Shown here in pieces: positions 7,952 to 16,234 of a stretch of 32,065 bases of DNA. The translations under genes and the position numbers were made by a program. The stretch spans positions 1-32,065 of the forward strand of contig DUOX01000013.1 in the NCBI GenBank assembly GCA_012838665.1, read 5' to 3'. The notes beneath the pieces are model-generated. The model was not told the origin of the DNA and made no database searches. It was given only the letters and a program-made list of their open reading frames with translations. Position 1 is the stretch's first letter; each line of letters opens with the position of its first letter. The stretch comes from Clostridiales bacterium. Its GTDB lineage: Bacteria; Bacillota; Clostridia; Oscillospirales; Oscillospiraceae.

Positions 7952-8119
7952 AAAAAATACAGGTTTTTTCATATCCGGGACGGTTAAAATTTAATATGAC
8001 AGAAATACTATTTTTGAAAAATTAATCAAAAAAGGCTGCAAAAAATACCGTTTTCGATAAAAAACGCCTCCTATTATTGGCTATATCGCCGTTTAATTTG
8101 ACCAGACACTAACGATTTA

Positions 8120-8148
8120 TTGCTTTTTTTATTCTTAAGTGCTATAAT
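8120..8148 (+). promoter_or_regulatory. promoter of murA
   Basis: TTGCTT (8120-8125), a 17-base spacer and a perfect TATAAT (8143-8148), 83 bases before the murA start. The 280-base gap before murA also holds an A-run/T-run hairpin (GAAAAAA-tacagg-TTTTTTC, about 7951-7970) that may weakly terminate the upstream operon. The rest is AT-rich with no other recognisable feature. Confidence 0.65.
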
Positions 8149-8231
8149 TCCGTGTTGATAAGACCGCCCGTTGGGTAAGATAGTAACAAAACAGTATTGG
8201 TGTCCATTACTGCAAAGTGAAGGTGAGTTTA

Positions 8232-9530
8232 TTGGACAAATATGTTATAAGGGGCGGCAAGCCTCTGTATGGCGAGGTAGAAATCAGTGGTGCAAAAAAT
8301 GCTGCAGTTGCCATTATACCAGCTTCCTTGATGGTAGACGGAGTTTGCCGAATCGAAAACATCCCTGACATCAGCGATACGGACAAGCTGTTGACTATTC
8401 TGACCCATCTGGGTGCGAAAGTTAGAACGATTAACAAAAACACAGTGGAGATTGACTGTACCGCGGCCAGGCGGACGGGCGCTCCCTTTGACCTTATGCG
8501 GAAGATACGGGCCTCATATTATCTTATAGGCTCCATGCTTGGCCGTTTCGGCAGCGCAAAGACAACCATGCCCGGAGGCTGCAATTTCGGCGTGCGGCCC
8601 ATTGACCAGCACATCAAGGGCATGACCGCCTTGGGTGCGGAAGTAAACGTTTCCGGCGGTTTTATATACGCCGATGCCAGGGGCGGCAGGCTCAAGGGCG
8701 CAAAAATATATTTGGACAAGGTCTCCGTTGGCGCTACGATAAACGTTATGCTTGCCGCGACTTTGGCAGAGGGGCAATCTATTATTGAGAACGCGGCCAG
8801 GGAGCCCCACATTGTTGACCTGGCAAACTTCCTCAACTCCATGGGTGCCGACATACGCGGAGCGGGTACCGATACAATTAAGGTTAACGGGGTGGACAGG
8901 CTCCACGGGGGGAGCTACAGCCTGATTCCCGACCAGATAGAGGCGGGCACCTATATGGCCGCAGTGGCCGCCACAGGCGGCTCTATCCTCGTTAAGAACG
9001 TCATACCCAAACACCTTGATTGCATCAGCGCCAAGTTGCGCGAGATGGGCGTCACCGTGGAGGAGGGAGACGATGCAGTTCTGGTCAGCAGAACCGGAAA
9101 ACTTAAGCGCACTAACATTAAGACACTGCCGTACCCCGGTTTTCCCACGGATATGCAGCCCCAGATTTCCACCGTCCTCTGCCTGGCGGAGGGAACCAGC
9201 GTGGTCACCGAGGGAGTCTGGGACAACCGGTATAAATATGTGAACGAATTGAGAAAAATGGGCGCTCAGATTCATGTGGACGGGAAAACCGCCATAATTG
9301 AAGGGGTCGGAGCGCTGACCGGAGCACCGGTAGCTGCCTGTGACCTGCGGGCCGGCGCCGCCATGGTCATAGCGGGGCTTTGTGCCGAGGGAGTCACCGA
9401 GGTGGAGGACGTCCACTATATCGAGCGAGGATATCAGGATATTGTGGGCAAGCTTCGGGCCTTGGGAGCCGACATTGTATATATATGCGAGAAGGATGAA
9501 ACCCCCAGAACCGGAGCCGCTGCAATTTAA
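8232..9530 (+). CDS. murA: UDP-N-acetylglucosamine 1-carboxyvinyltransferase MurA
   Basis: 432 residues, close to the usual 420. It transfers enolpyruvyl from phosphoenolpyruvate to UDP-GlcNAc, the first committed step of peptidoglycan synthesis, in the cytoplasm. Signatures: the N-terminal [20 protein letters not shown]22-N23 in SGAKNA, the loop [15 protein letters not shown] with the catalytic, fosfomycin-target Cys at 117, and [10 protein letters not shown]. The Cys is retained, so fosfomycin sensitivity by target is expected. I chose the TTG at 8232 with AAGGTGA in front because it gives the canonical N-terminus; a GTG at 8217 would add five residues. Its place between the yycHI genes and yycJ splits the classical wal operon in two and puts a wall-precursor enzyme in its centre. 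Confidence 0.96.
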   Translation: MDKYVIRGGKPLYGEVEISGAKNAAVAIIPASLMVDGVCRIENIPDISDTDKLLTILTHLGAKVRTINKNTVEIDCTAARRTGAPFDLMRKIRASYYLIGSMLGRFGSAKTTMPGGCNFGVRPIDQHIKGMTALGAEVNVSGGFIYADARGGRLKGAKIYLDKVSVGATINVMLAATLAEGQSIIENAAREPHIVDLANFLNSMGADIRGAGTDTIKVNGVDRLHGGSYSLIPDQIEAGTYMAAVAATGGSILVKNVIPKHLDCISAKLREMGVTVEEGDDAVLVSRTGKLKRTNIKTLPYPGFPTDMQPQISTVLCLAEGTSVVTEGVWDNRYKYVNELRKMGAQIHVDGKTAIIEGVGALTGAPVAACDLRAGAAMVIAGLCAEGVTEVEDVHYIERGYQDIVGKLRALGADIVYICEKDETPRTGAAAI

Positions 9531-9540
9531 GCAAAAACAG

Positions 9541-9571
9541 GCCCTGCCGGCGAACTACATCGCCGCAGGGC
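9541..9571 (+). promoter_or_regulatory. stem-loop between murA and yycJ
   Basis: GCCCTGC (9541-9547) and GGCGA (9549-9553) pair with TCGCC (9560-9564) and GCAGGGC (9565-9571), a 12-bp stem with one bulged C and a 6-base loop. It is followed by AGCATTTTATATA, not a clean T-run. It may be a weak terminator, an attenuator, or a processing or stability element inside a murA-yycJ message. Confidence 0.55.
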
Positions 9572-9613
9572 AGCATTTTATATACCGGGCAAATAATAAT
9601 TGGAGAAGCACAT

Positions 9614-10420
9614 ATGCAAATTAATGTCTTTGCCAGCGGCTCCGGGGGCAACTGTACCATGGTGAGTTCCGCTGGAACACATATTTTAATCGATGCCGGA
9701 ATTTCCATGAGGAGGATAAAAAACGCGCTGGGGGAGTTGGGGCTTTTTCCGAAGGATATCAGCGGGGTGCTTGTGACCCATGAACACTCCGACCACATTT
9801 CCGGACTTGCCACGATGATAAAATACCATCAATTACCCATCTACGCCCCCCGTACAGTAGGTAACCATCTCCGGTGGTCTATTGCGGGGGTCGAAAATTT
9901 TCTCTGTGAAATTCAGGTGGGCGGTGACTTTAAGATAGGGGATATGTCTGTCACTGCCTTTTCCACTCCCCACGACACGCCCCAGAGTGTGGGCTACAGG
10001 ATTGATTCCGGCATATGTTTCGGTTATTGTACCGACCTGGGCCATGTGTCGGAGGAAGTGCTGGAGGGGCTGACGGGGGCCGACGCCGTGATGATAGAGG
10101 CAAACCACGATGTGGATATGCTGCTTTCCGGAAGCTACCCATACCACCTAAAGCGGAGGATACTCTCGGACAGGGGGCACCTTTCCAACGAATGCTGTGG
10201 CCAGCTGGCTGCGCACCTGGCGCGGAATGGCGCTTCGGCAATAGTTTTGGCTCACCTGAGCCAGGAGAATAACCGTCCGGCTTTGGCCGGGAAGACCGTA
10301 TCCGAGGCTTTGGAAAGGGAAGGCGTCCGGCCCGGGCAGGACGTGACTTTGAGGATAGCTCCCCAGGCGGAGCTGGTAAGCCTGAAGGTTGAAAGGATTT
10401 GCAGCCCATGCTCAGCATAA
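9614..10420 (+). CDS. yycJ: YycJ/WalJ-type metallo-beta-lactamase-fold hydrolase
   Basis: 268 residues. The metallo-beta-lactamase fold is shown by ILIDAGIS, the metal-binding H56-E-H58-S-D60-H61 (THEHSDH), STPHDTP, YCTDLGHVSEE and a late VLAHLSQENN. The opening MQINVFASGSGGNC is a hallmark of the YycJ/WalJ family. WalJ is the last member of the Bacillus wal operon and is thought to coordinate cell division with DNA replication; its substrate (probably a phosphodiester in nucleic acid) is not settled. The gene has no strong ribosome site, the best being GGAG 10 bases upstream. It overlaps rlmH by 13 bases. A C-terminal Cys pair (ICSPCSA) is unusual but in poorly conserved sequence. Confidence 0.88.
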   Translation: MQINVFASGSGGNCTMVSSAGTHILIDAGISMRRIKNALGELGLFPKDISGVLVTHEHSDHISGLATMIKYHQLPIYAPRTVGNHLRWSIAGVENFLCEIQVGGDFKIGDMSVTAFSTPHDTPQSVGYRIDSGICFGYCTDLGHVSEEVLEGLTGADAVMIEANHDVDMLLSGSYPYHLKRRILSDRGHLSNECCGQLAAHLARNGASAIVLAHLSQENNRPALAGKTVSEALEREGVRPGQDVTLRIAPQAELVSLKVERICSPCSA

Positions 10421-10890
10421 GGCTTATCTGCGTGGGAAAGATGCGGGAAAAGCATTATATTGAGGCGTTTTCTGAATATTCCAAGCGGCTTTCCGCATAC
10501 TGTAAATTTGAAACGGAAGAGTTGCCGGAGTTCCGGCTGGGGGAAAATCCCTCCGGCAGGGAGCTGGAGGCCGCCCTGTCCAGGGAGGCTCAGGAGGTTG
10601 AAAAGCGCATCCCGGCAGGGGCATATATTGTTGCCCTGTGTATTGAGGGGCGGCAGCTTTCCAGTGCTGAGCTGGCAGGACTCTTTGAAGACTGCGCCGT
10701 TAGGGGCAAAAGCCGGCTGTGCTTCATAATCGGCGGCTCCTTTGGTCTCCATGACAGCATAAAAAACAGGGCAAACCTGAAGCTTTCAATGTCAAAAATG
10801 ACCTTTCCCCATCATCTGGCCCGGGTCATGCTGGCCGAGCAGATTTATAGGGGATTTTCTATCATGGAAGGGTCAAAATATCATAAATAG
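10408..10890 (+). CDS. rlmH: 23S rRNA (pseudouridine1915-N3)-methyltransferase RlmH
   Basis: 160 residues, the standard size. RlmH is a SPOUT (knotted) methyltransferase that uses S-adenosylmethionine to methylate pseudouridine 1915 of 23S rRNA on assembled 70S ribosomes. Visible: N-terminal SIRLICVGKMREKHYIEAFSEY split by the first strand and helix, IVALCIEGRQLSSAEL, the cofactor-binding knot CFIIGGSFGL, LSMSKMTFPHHLARVMLAEQIYR and the invariant C-terminal KYHK. The start at the ATG 10408 overlaps the end of yycJ. rlmH often sits near yycJ in Firmicutes, so this context is normal. Confidence 0.96.
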   Translation: MLSIRLICVGKMREKHYIEAFSEYSKRLSAYCKFETEELPEFRLGENPSGRELEAALSREAQEVEKRIPAGAYIVALCIEGRQLSSAELAGLFEDCAVRGKSRLCFIIGGSFGLHDSIKNRANLKLSMSKMTFPHHLARVMLAEQIYRGFSIMEGSKYHK

Positions 10891-10903
10891 AGGTGATTGG
10901 GCC

Positions 10904-11299
10904 ATGCGGTGTCCTACCTGCGGGAAAGAGCTAATTGAAGAATCGGCCGCCTGCCCCCATTGCGGAGCAGGCCACCGGGAGTCCGGGGCCAAAGCCGAGC
11001 TTGGCTGGGGCTGGTCGGATCCCGGCAGAACGCTGGCAAAATGGCCCGCGGGGGAGGCCGGTGAGCCTGTGGCTCCGGCCTTTCTCACCCATTGCAGCAG
11101 TCTAAGTTTTGAGGACGAGATGCTTATCAGCATGCTTAACGCCTACGGCATACCCTGCCTGAAACAGTTTCCCAACAACGGGGCTCTGGGCAGGGTAGTC
11201 TTGGGCGTCAGCGGAACGGGCACGGATATCTATGTGCCCGCTACCATGCTGGATGAAGCAAGGGATATATTAGAGGGAGAAAGCGATGTTCAGGTATAA
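10904..11299 (+). CDS. zinc-ribbon plus DUF2007 protein
   Basis: 131 residues in two parts. Residues 1-25 form a zinc ribbon with two CxxC pairs (CPTCGKEL, CPHCGAG). A low-complexity Gly/Ala/Trp linker follows, and residues 60-128 match the DUF2007 (putative signal transducing protein) plan: SSLSFEDEMLISMLNAYGIPCL, a Gly-rich turn, DIYVPATMLDEARDILEG. The second half has the look of a small ferredoxin-like fold, related to PII-type regulatory domains. GAGGTG precedes the ATG. The end overlaps the next gene by 14 bases, so the two are translationally coupled. Function unknown; a sensory or adaptor role is a guess. Confidence 0.75.
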   Translation: MRCPTCGKELIEESAACPHCGAGHRESGAKAELGWGWSDPGRTLAKWPAGEAGEPVAPAFLTHCSSLSFEDEMLISMLNAYGIPCLKQFPNNGALGRVVLGVSGTGTDIYVPATMLDEARDILEGESDVQV

Positions 11300-13016
11300 G
11301 GACGAATATCAACGCTGGCTGGACAGCCCCTCCATAAGTGAGGATGAATGGCAGGAACTGCACGAAATCGGCGACAATTTGGAAGAGATTGAGAGCCGAT
11401 TTTTTGCTCCCCTTGACTTCGGGACCGCCGGTCTGCGAGGGATAATGGGCATGGGCCTGCACCGCATGAACGTGCATGTGGTGAGGCATGCCACCCAGGC
11501 CTTTGCCTCGGTTATCAAGGCGGAAGGGGAACGGTTTGCCCAAAAGGGCGTGGTAATCTGCTATGACTGCCGAAGGAATAGCGAGGCCTTTGCCCGGGAG
11601 GCGGCGGCGGTTATGGCCGCCAACGGCGTAGGCGTGCTGATTTTTGACGCCATGCGACCCACCCCGGAGCTCAGCTTTGCTATCCGCCATTACGGGGCGG
11701 CGGCGGGGATTAACATCACCGCCAGCCACAACCCCAAGGATTACAACGGCTATAAGGTCTATTGGTCCGACGGCGCCCAGCTTCCCCCGGAGCATGCGGT
11801 AGCCATTGCAAAAGCCATGGGGGAGACAGACATTTTTTCCGGCATCTCAACCATGGATTTCGATGAGGCCGTCCAAAAGGGAATGATTCGTTTTATCGGC
11901 ACGGAAATTGACGAGGCCTTTCTGGAAAATGTCCTGTCCCAGTCAATCAACAGGGATGTGGTGGCAAAAGTGGCCGAAAGGTTTAAAATAGTATACACGC
12001 CTTTCCACGGTACGGGCCATATACTGGTGCCGGAGGCCCTCAGACGGCTGGGCATGAGGCATATTATTCCCGTTCCGGAGCAGATGGTTATAGACGCTGA
12101 CTTTTCCACGGTGGAAAGCCCCAACCCGGAGAATCCCGAGAGCTTTTATCTGGCCGTTGACCTGGCCAAAAAGGTGGGCAGCGACCTTATTATAGGCACC
12201 GACCCGGATGCTGACAGGGTCGGGGTTATGGTCCGTGCCGGGAACGGGGAATACGCGGGCATTAGCGGAAACCAGATGGGTGTGCTCCTGCTGGATTATA
12301 TCATCAAGGCAAGAAAAGCGGCCGGCACCCTGCCGGAGAACGCTGCGGCCATTAAGACCATAGTCACGACGGAAATGGCCAGGGAGGTTGCCGAGCGGAA
12401 CGGCGTCCGTATGGACGAGACCTTTACGGGCTTCAAGTACATGGCGGAGAAAGTGGCTGAGTACGAAAGAACCGGCAAGTACGACTGCCTTATGGCTTAT
12501 GAGGAGAGCTACGGCTATATGATGGGCAGCTATGTCCGGGACAAGGACGCGGTGACCGCGACGATGATGATTGCAGAGATGGCGGCCTATTATTTTGACC
12601 GGGGCATGACCCTGCTGCAGGCCATGGACAGCCTTTACAGGGAATATGGCTGGTTCGGCGAGAGGACTCTCAACTTGCTGATGCCGGGGTTGGACGGCCT
12701 TGAAAAGATGAAGAACCTGATGAAACGTCTCCGCACAGAGCCCCCCAAGGAGATATCCGGAGTGCCGGTGCTGAGGATGAGGGATTACCTCAGCGGCCGG
12801 ATAAGCGTATCCGGGCTGGGAGTTGTGGGTGAAACCGAAATCAGCGGCTCCAATGTTCTGTACTTTGAGCTGACTGACGGGACATCCTTTATTGTGCGCC
12901 CCTCGGGGACAGAGCCCAAAATCAAGGTGTACATCCTGACCAAAGGGGAGAGCCGCTCCGAGTGCGATGCTAAGCTTGAAAAATACGAGGACTTTGCCCG
13001 AGCCTTAAGCGCCTGA
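11286..13016 (+). CDS. pgcA: phosphohexomutase (phosphoglucomutase/phosphomannomutase family)
   Basis: 576 residues, like Bacillus PgcA (about 580) and longer than E. coli ManB-type enzymes. It should interconvert glucose 1-phosphate and glucose 6-phosphate (perhaps also mannose phosphates), feeding UDP-glucose and wall or glycolipid synthesis. The order of motifs is complete: FGTAGLRGIMG, the phosphoserine loop TASHNP (S147), the metal loop GTDPDADR (304-311), the sugar-binding EESYGY and the phosphate-binding RPSGTEPK near the C-terminus. The start is embedded in the end of the DUF2007 gene and preceded by AGAGGGAGAAAG. It ends an operon closed by the palindromic terminator at 13042. The symbol pgcA is by closest family; substrate preference is not readable. 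Confidence 0.9.
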   Translation: MFRYKDEYQRWLDSPSISEDEWQELHEIGDNLEEIESRFFAPLDFGTAGLRGIMGMGLHRMNVHVVRHATQAFASVIKAEGERFAQKGVVICYDCRRNSEAFAREAAAVMAANGVGVLIFDAMRPTPELSFAIRHYGAAAGINITASHNPKDYNGYKVYWSDGAQLPPEHAVAIAKAMGETDIFSGISTMDFDEAVQKGMIRFIGTEIDEAFLENVLSQSINRDVVAKVAERFKIVYTPFHGTGHILVPEALRRLGMRHIIPVPEQMVIDADFSTVESPNPENPESFYLAVDLAKKVGSDLIIGTDPDADRVGVMVRAGNGEYAGISGNQMGVLLLDYIIKARKAAGTLPENAAAIKTIVTTEMAREVAERNGVRMDETFTGFKYMAEKVAEYERTGKYDCLMAYEESYGYMMGSYVRDKDAVTATMMIAEMAAYYFDRGMTLLQAMDSLYREYGWFGERTLNLLMPGLDGLEKMKNLMKRLRTEPPKEISGVPVLRMRDYLSGRISVSGLGVVGETEISGSNVLYFELTDGTSFIVRPSGTEPKIKVYILTKGESRSECDAKLEKYEDFARALSA

Positions 13017-13041
13017 CAGGGGAATTTGTAATAGAATTAGT

Positions 13042-13075
13042 AAAGGTCAGTAAAACCATGGTTTTACTGACCTTT
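13042..13075. terminator. perfect 34-bp palindromic bidirectional terminator
   Basis: The 34 bases are fully self-complementary around a CCATGG centre, with AAAGGTCAGTAAAACC as one half. An A-run on one side and TTTTGCCTTTT on the other give U-rich exits in both directions. It lies between the convergent pgcA (plus) and the unknown gene at 13088 (minus) and can serve both. Confidence 0.9.
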
Positions 13076-13087
13076 TGCCTTTTATGT

Positions 13088-13570
13088 CTATTCCGCATTC
13101 TTGCCAGAGGAGCCGTCCGGCTCGGCGTCGATAAAGGTATGCCCGGAACCGTCATCGAAAGCACTGTCAATGAGCTTTAGAAGCTCAAGGGCGCTGCGAA
13201 AATTGCGAGTAACGTTCTTTTCGGCCCAAAACACATTTCCCTGCCATGTGGTGTTCTGGCGGTACTGAACGTGCACTATAAAGGTCCCCTCGCCACCTCT
13301 TTTTTTTCTAATGTCCTGTATTGACATTGCCAGCACCTCATTTTTTAGTCTTTGGGGTTTAGTGCTGCGTCGGGTAAAGCTCCGGAGTTTGTTGGATGCC
13401 TGAGGAATCTTTAAGGAGTCAAAGAAGTCTTCCATAATTGCTATAAGCTGGATAATATCGTTAAACTTGACAGCAGAAGGAGAATGACAGTGATATATAC
13501 TGCCACCAAACTCAGGGTAGTTGACATAATCTACGCATATGGATATGAGATTTGGAGCGTAGTAGTTCAA
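13088..13570 (-). CDS. conserved clostridial protein of unknown function
   Basis: 160 residues, soluble, no signal peptide. The most regular part is the C-terminal third (TFIVHVQYRQNTTWQGNVFWAE, then RNFRSALELLKLIDSA), two strands and a helix that I associate with short conserved hypothetical proteins of Clostridia; no function is known to me. The N-terminal part has FGGSIYHCHS and a helix FNDIIQLIAIMEDFFDSLKIP. The start is a TTG at 13570, supported by GGAGG seven bases upstream; no ATG with a site is available nearby. It follows the hydrogenase gene by 68 bases on the same strand with no terminator between, so the two may be co-transcribed. Confidence 0.75.
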   Translation of the reverse strand: MNYYAPNLISICVDYVNYPEFGGSIYHCHSPSAVKFNDIIQLIAIMEDFFDSLKIPQASNKLRSFTRRSTKPQRLKNEVLAMSIQDIRKKRGGEGTFIVHVQYRQNTTWQGNVFWAEKNVTRNFRSALELLKLIDSAFDDGSGHTFIDAEPDGSSGKNAE

Positions 13571-13638
13571 ACTTTTTCCTCCATTTGGCCGTGCTTAACT
13601 TATATTTTCGTTACTTTTACAGCCGGGATTAAATATAG

Positions 13639-15108
13639 CTAGCCTGCATGGTCCAGGTCATCTGCAATATTTTCGATGTGCGCGTCTGAGACAGTGTCGG
13701 AAATCATCTTGGCGTTGGCGGCTTCTCCGTATCTCTGCACCGCTATCTTGCTTTTTTCGGCATGGGTAAGACATCCTGCGCCGCCTATGCAGCCGCCGGT
13801 ACAGGCCATGCCTTCTATGAAATTGCCGATAGGCAGGCTCTTAGCGGCTTTTGTAAGTACCGTGATACAGTTTTCAATGCCGTCTGCGGATATGGGCTTG
13901 TACTCAAAGTCCACTGTTCCGTGCTCTTTTAGGCTTTGCGCCACTGCGTCGGCCAGACCACCGCAGCGGGCAAAAATCCTGCCGAAATAAGAGGCGTGGT
14001 TGAGCTCCTCTTCCTCCAGTTCGGTGATGTCTATTTCCCGGCTGTCGAAAAGGGCCTGCAGTTCCTCAAAGGTGATAACGCAGTCCACAAATTTGCTTTC
14101 GGGCCCCTCCTGGAAGGATTTCTTCTTGGCGGTACAGGGTCCGATAAAGATAACCTTGTCTCCCGGATATTTTTCCTTTAAGAATTTGCCGATAGTAGCC
14201 ATGGGAGAAAGACTGCTGGAAATATGGTCTGCCATGGTAGGGAATTTTTTCTTGACAAGTTCAACGAAAGCGGGGCAGCAGGAACTGGTGAGATATTGTT
14301 TCTCCACAAGCTCCATGGCCTCCTCAAAGGCTACCATGTCCGCTCCGAGGGCAGCCTCAACAACAGAGTGAAAGCCCAGCTTCCGCAGGCCGCTGATTAC
14401 CTGACCCAGCTTGGCATATGTAAACTGGCTGGATATGGCGGGGGCTATCACCGCATGCACCCGGTATTCTGTGTTGCCCTCGCTGCCCTTGAGCAGATTA
14501 ATGGCATCCACAATATAGGACTTGTCCATAATTGCGCCGAAGGGGCACTGGTATACGCAGGCGCCGCAGGAGACGCACTTGCTTTGGTCAATGACCGCAA
14601 CGGAGTCCGCGTCCATGGAAATGGCGCCGGTCTTGCAGGCGTTTCTGCAGGGGCGCCGGCGGTTGTAAATAGCGCTGTAGGGGCAAACCTTGGCGCAAAG
14701 GCCGCACTCCACGCACTTGGATTTATCAATATGGGCTTTCTGATGCTCGTCTATTACAATTGCTCCCCTTCTGCAGACGTCCTCGCAGCGGTGGGCAATG
14801 CAGCCCCGGCAGTTGTTGGTTACCTCATAGCCGTCCATGGGGCACTCATCGCAGGCAATATCTATAACTTGGATAACATTGCTGGTGCTCCTGTCGCCGC
14901 CCATGGCCAGCTTTATCCGTTCCGCAATTATAGCCCGCTCCTTGTATATGCAGCAGCGCATGGTAGCAGTCTTGCCGGGAATGATGGTCTGAGGTATATC
15001 CATGATAGTTTCCGCAAGATTTCCGTCAAAGGTGGCACGGGCAACCTCGCGGAGAACTTTATACTTTAAGTGCTGTACTTTGGTGTCGAATTTTCTTAAT
15101 TTCTGCAT
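13639..15108 (-). CDS. monomeric [FeFe]-hydrogenase, group B-like
   Basis: 489 residues. The N-terminal half carries several cysteine clusters: CDECPMD with CRGC and CEDVC (about 86-112), then two ferredoxin-like motifs, CVECGLCAKVCP (132-143) and CVSCGACVYQCP (178-189). The catalytic H-cluster half has L1 SSCCPAF (C277 proton donor, C278 ligand), L2 GPCTAKKKS (C325) and L3 EGMACTGGCIGGAG (C436 and C440), so all four H-cluster ligands are present. The variants PAF in L1 and GPCTAKK in L2 fit the group B enzymes rather than classical group A (TSCCPGW/PCTSKK). Group B enzymes are common in fermentative Clostridia, but their physiological role and electron partner are not well established; no NADH- or flavin-binding partner subunit is adjacent. 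Expressed from its own promoter at 15177-15205. Confidence 0.9.
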   Translation of the reverse strand: MQKLRKFDTKVQHLKYKVLREVARATFDGNLAETIMDIPQTIIPGKTATMRCCIYKERAIIAERIKLAMGGDRSTSNVIQVIDIACDECPMDGYEVTNNCRGCIAHRCEDVCRRGAIVIDEHQKAHIDKSKCVECGLCAKVCPYSAIYNRRRPCRNACKTGAISMDADSVAVIDQSKCVSCGACVYQCPFGAIMDKSYIVDAINLLKGSEGNTEYRVHAVIAPAISSQFTYAKLGQVISGLRKLGFHSVVEAALGADMVAFEEAMELVEKQYLTSSCCPAFVELVKKKFPTMADHISSSLSPMATIGKFLKEKYPGDKVIFIGPCTAKKKSFQEGPESKFVDCVITFEELQALFDSREIDITELEEEELNHASYFGRIFARCGGLADAVAQSLKEHGTVDFEYKPISADGIENCITVLTKAAKSLPIGNFIEGMACTGGCIGGAGCLTHAEKSKIAVQRYGEAANAKMISDTVSDAHIENIADDLDHAG

Positions 15109-15176
15109 GTGAGTCCTCCAAAAGTATTAGCTATGCCAAAAATTCCTAAAACTATGATATTTTATTAACTAACTTC

Positions 15177-15205
15177 ATTATAACACACCTTTTTATTCAT
15201 GACAA
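15177..15205 (-). promoter_or_regulatory. promoter of the [FeFe]-hydrogenase gene
   Basis: On the minus strand TTGTCA (15205-15200), a 17-base spacer and a perfect TATAAT (15182-15177), about 69 bases before the start codon. The region is shared with the divergent deacetylase gene. No clear Rex-like palindrome was seen. Confidence 0.75.
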
Positions 15206-15356
15206 CTAATAAGATTGGACAACCTGGTCATCGGACAAGGAAACAGTTTTGCAGGAAAGCTGTCATAAAAAACAACATGATTAATCTTAGAAAAATAGTT
15301 TTAACAAGCCCGGACTCGTCATAGGATGTACCAAGATTATGTTTGGGGGTAGTCCT

Positions 15357-16124
15357 ATGAGCAGATATTTAAAGATGCTGCAGGAGCATAAAAAAGTGGT
15401 GGCCGGGGTGGCTCTGGCTTTGGCTGTTGTGTTGATTTTCTGGGTTGTGAACAGCCCCAGGATTATAGGCGTGGCGGCCACCACAAGGCAGCTGCCCATC
15501 TACTGCGTAAAGAGGGACGACAAATGCGTTTCCCTCACTTTTGATGCCGCTTGGGGCAATGAAGACACTGAAGAACTCATTGAAATATTAGGAAAATACA
15601 ATGTAAAAGCCACGTTTTTTGTCTGCGGATTCTGGGTGGATAAATACCCTGAGTCGGTGAAGGCTCTGCACGATGCCGGGCATGAGATTATGAACCACTC
15701 AGATGACCACGCACATTTCTCCAAGTTGTCTGCGGAGGAAATAGTCAGGAACGTCACCGCCTGCAATGAAAAAATCGCCAAGGTAACGGGTGTGACTCCG
15801 ACTCTGTTCCGCCCGCCCTACGGCGAATATGACGACAATGTAATCAGCACCATCAACGGCATGGGCATATACGCCATACAGTGGGACGTTGATAGTTTAG
15901 ACTGGAAAGATTTGACGGCTGATCAGATTAAGGAGCGGGTGTTAAAGAGGGTAGGCCCCGGGTCTATAGTGCTGTTCCACAATGCCGCAAAGAACACTCC
16001 GGCGGCTTTGCCGGGGGTAATCGAGGGCCTTCTGGCTGATGGATATAAGATTATACCCGTTTCGGAGATCATTTTGCAGGGGGAATACAAGATAGACCAT
16101 ACGGGAAGGCAGTATAAGCCGTAA
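15357..16124 (+). CDS. PdaB-like polysaccharide deacetylase (CE4 fold)
   Basis: 255 residues: a cytoplasmic stub, one membrane anchor (VVAGVALALAVVLIFWVV, about 14-31), and a NodB/CE4 domain (about 55-240). The metal-binding pair H114/H118 (NHSDDH), RPPYGEYDD, the IQWDVDSLDWK strand and the late LFHN motif are present. Motif 1 reads TFDAAWGNED: the catalytic Asp (D63) is kept, but the second, metal-binding Asp of the canonical TFDDG is Ala. The same kind of change is typical of the sporulation protein PdaB, so this is probably a subfamily trait. Sporulation and cortex maintenance are the likely setting. I chose the ATG at 15357 after GGGGG; an in-frame start at 15339 would add six residues. 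Confidence 0.82.
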   Translation: MSRYLKMLQEHKKVVAGVALALAVVLIFWVVNSPRIIGVAATTRQLPIYCVKRDDKCVSLTFDAAWGNEDTEELIEILGKYNVKATFFVCGFWVDKYPESVKALHDAGHEIMNHSDDHAHFSKLSAEEIVRNVTACNEKIAKVTGVTPTLFRPPYGEYDDNVISTINGMGIYAIQWDVDSLDWKDLTADQIKERVLKRVGPGSIVLFHNAAKNTPAALPGVIEGLLADGYKIIPVSEIILQGEYKIDHTGRQYKP

Positions 16125-16130
16125 AAAATA

Positions 16131-16163
16131 AAGGCACGGTGTAATTTCGCACCGTGCTTTTCT
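16131..16163 (+). terminator. terminator of the deacetylase gene
   Basis: GCACGGTG (16134-16141), an 8-base loop and CACCGTGC (16150-16157) followed by TTTTC, seven bases after the stop codon. Confidence 0.9.
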
Positions 16164-16234
16164 GATAAAATAACACGCTCAAAAGGTGATAATGAAATTA
16201 ATAGCTCCGCGTTGATTTCATTGCTGGTATGTAA

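Noticed and set aside
14224..15069. 281-codon plus-strand frame opposite the hydrogenase
   Set aside because: Ala/Gly/Val-rich shadow of the conserved Fe-S protein, no start signal.
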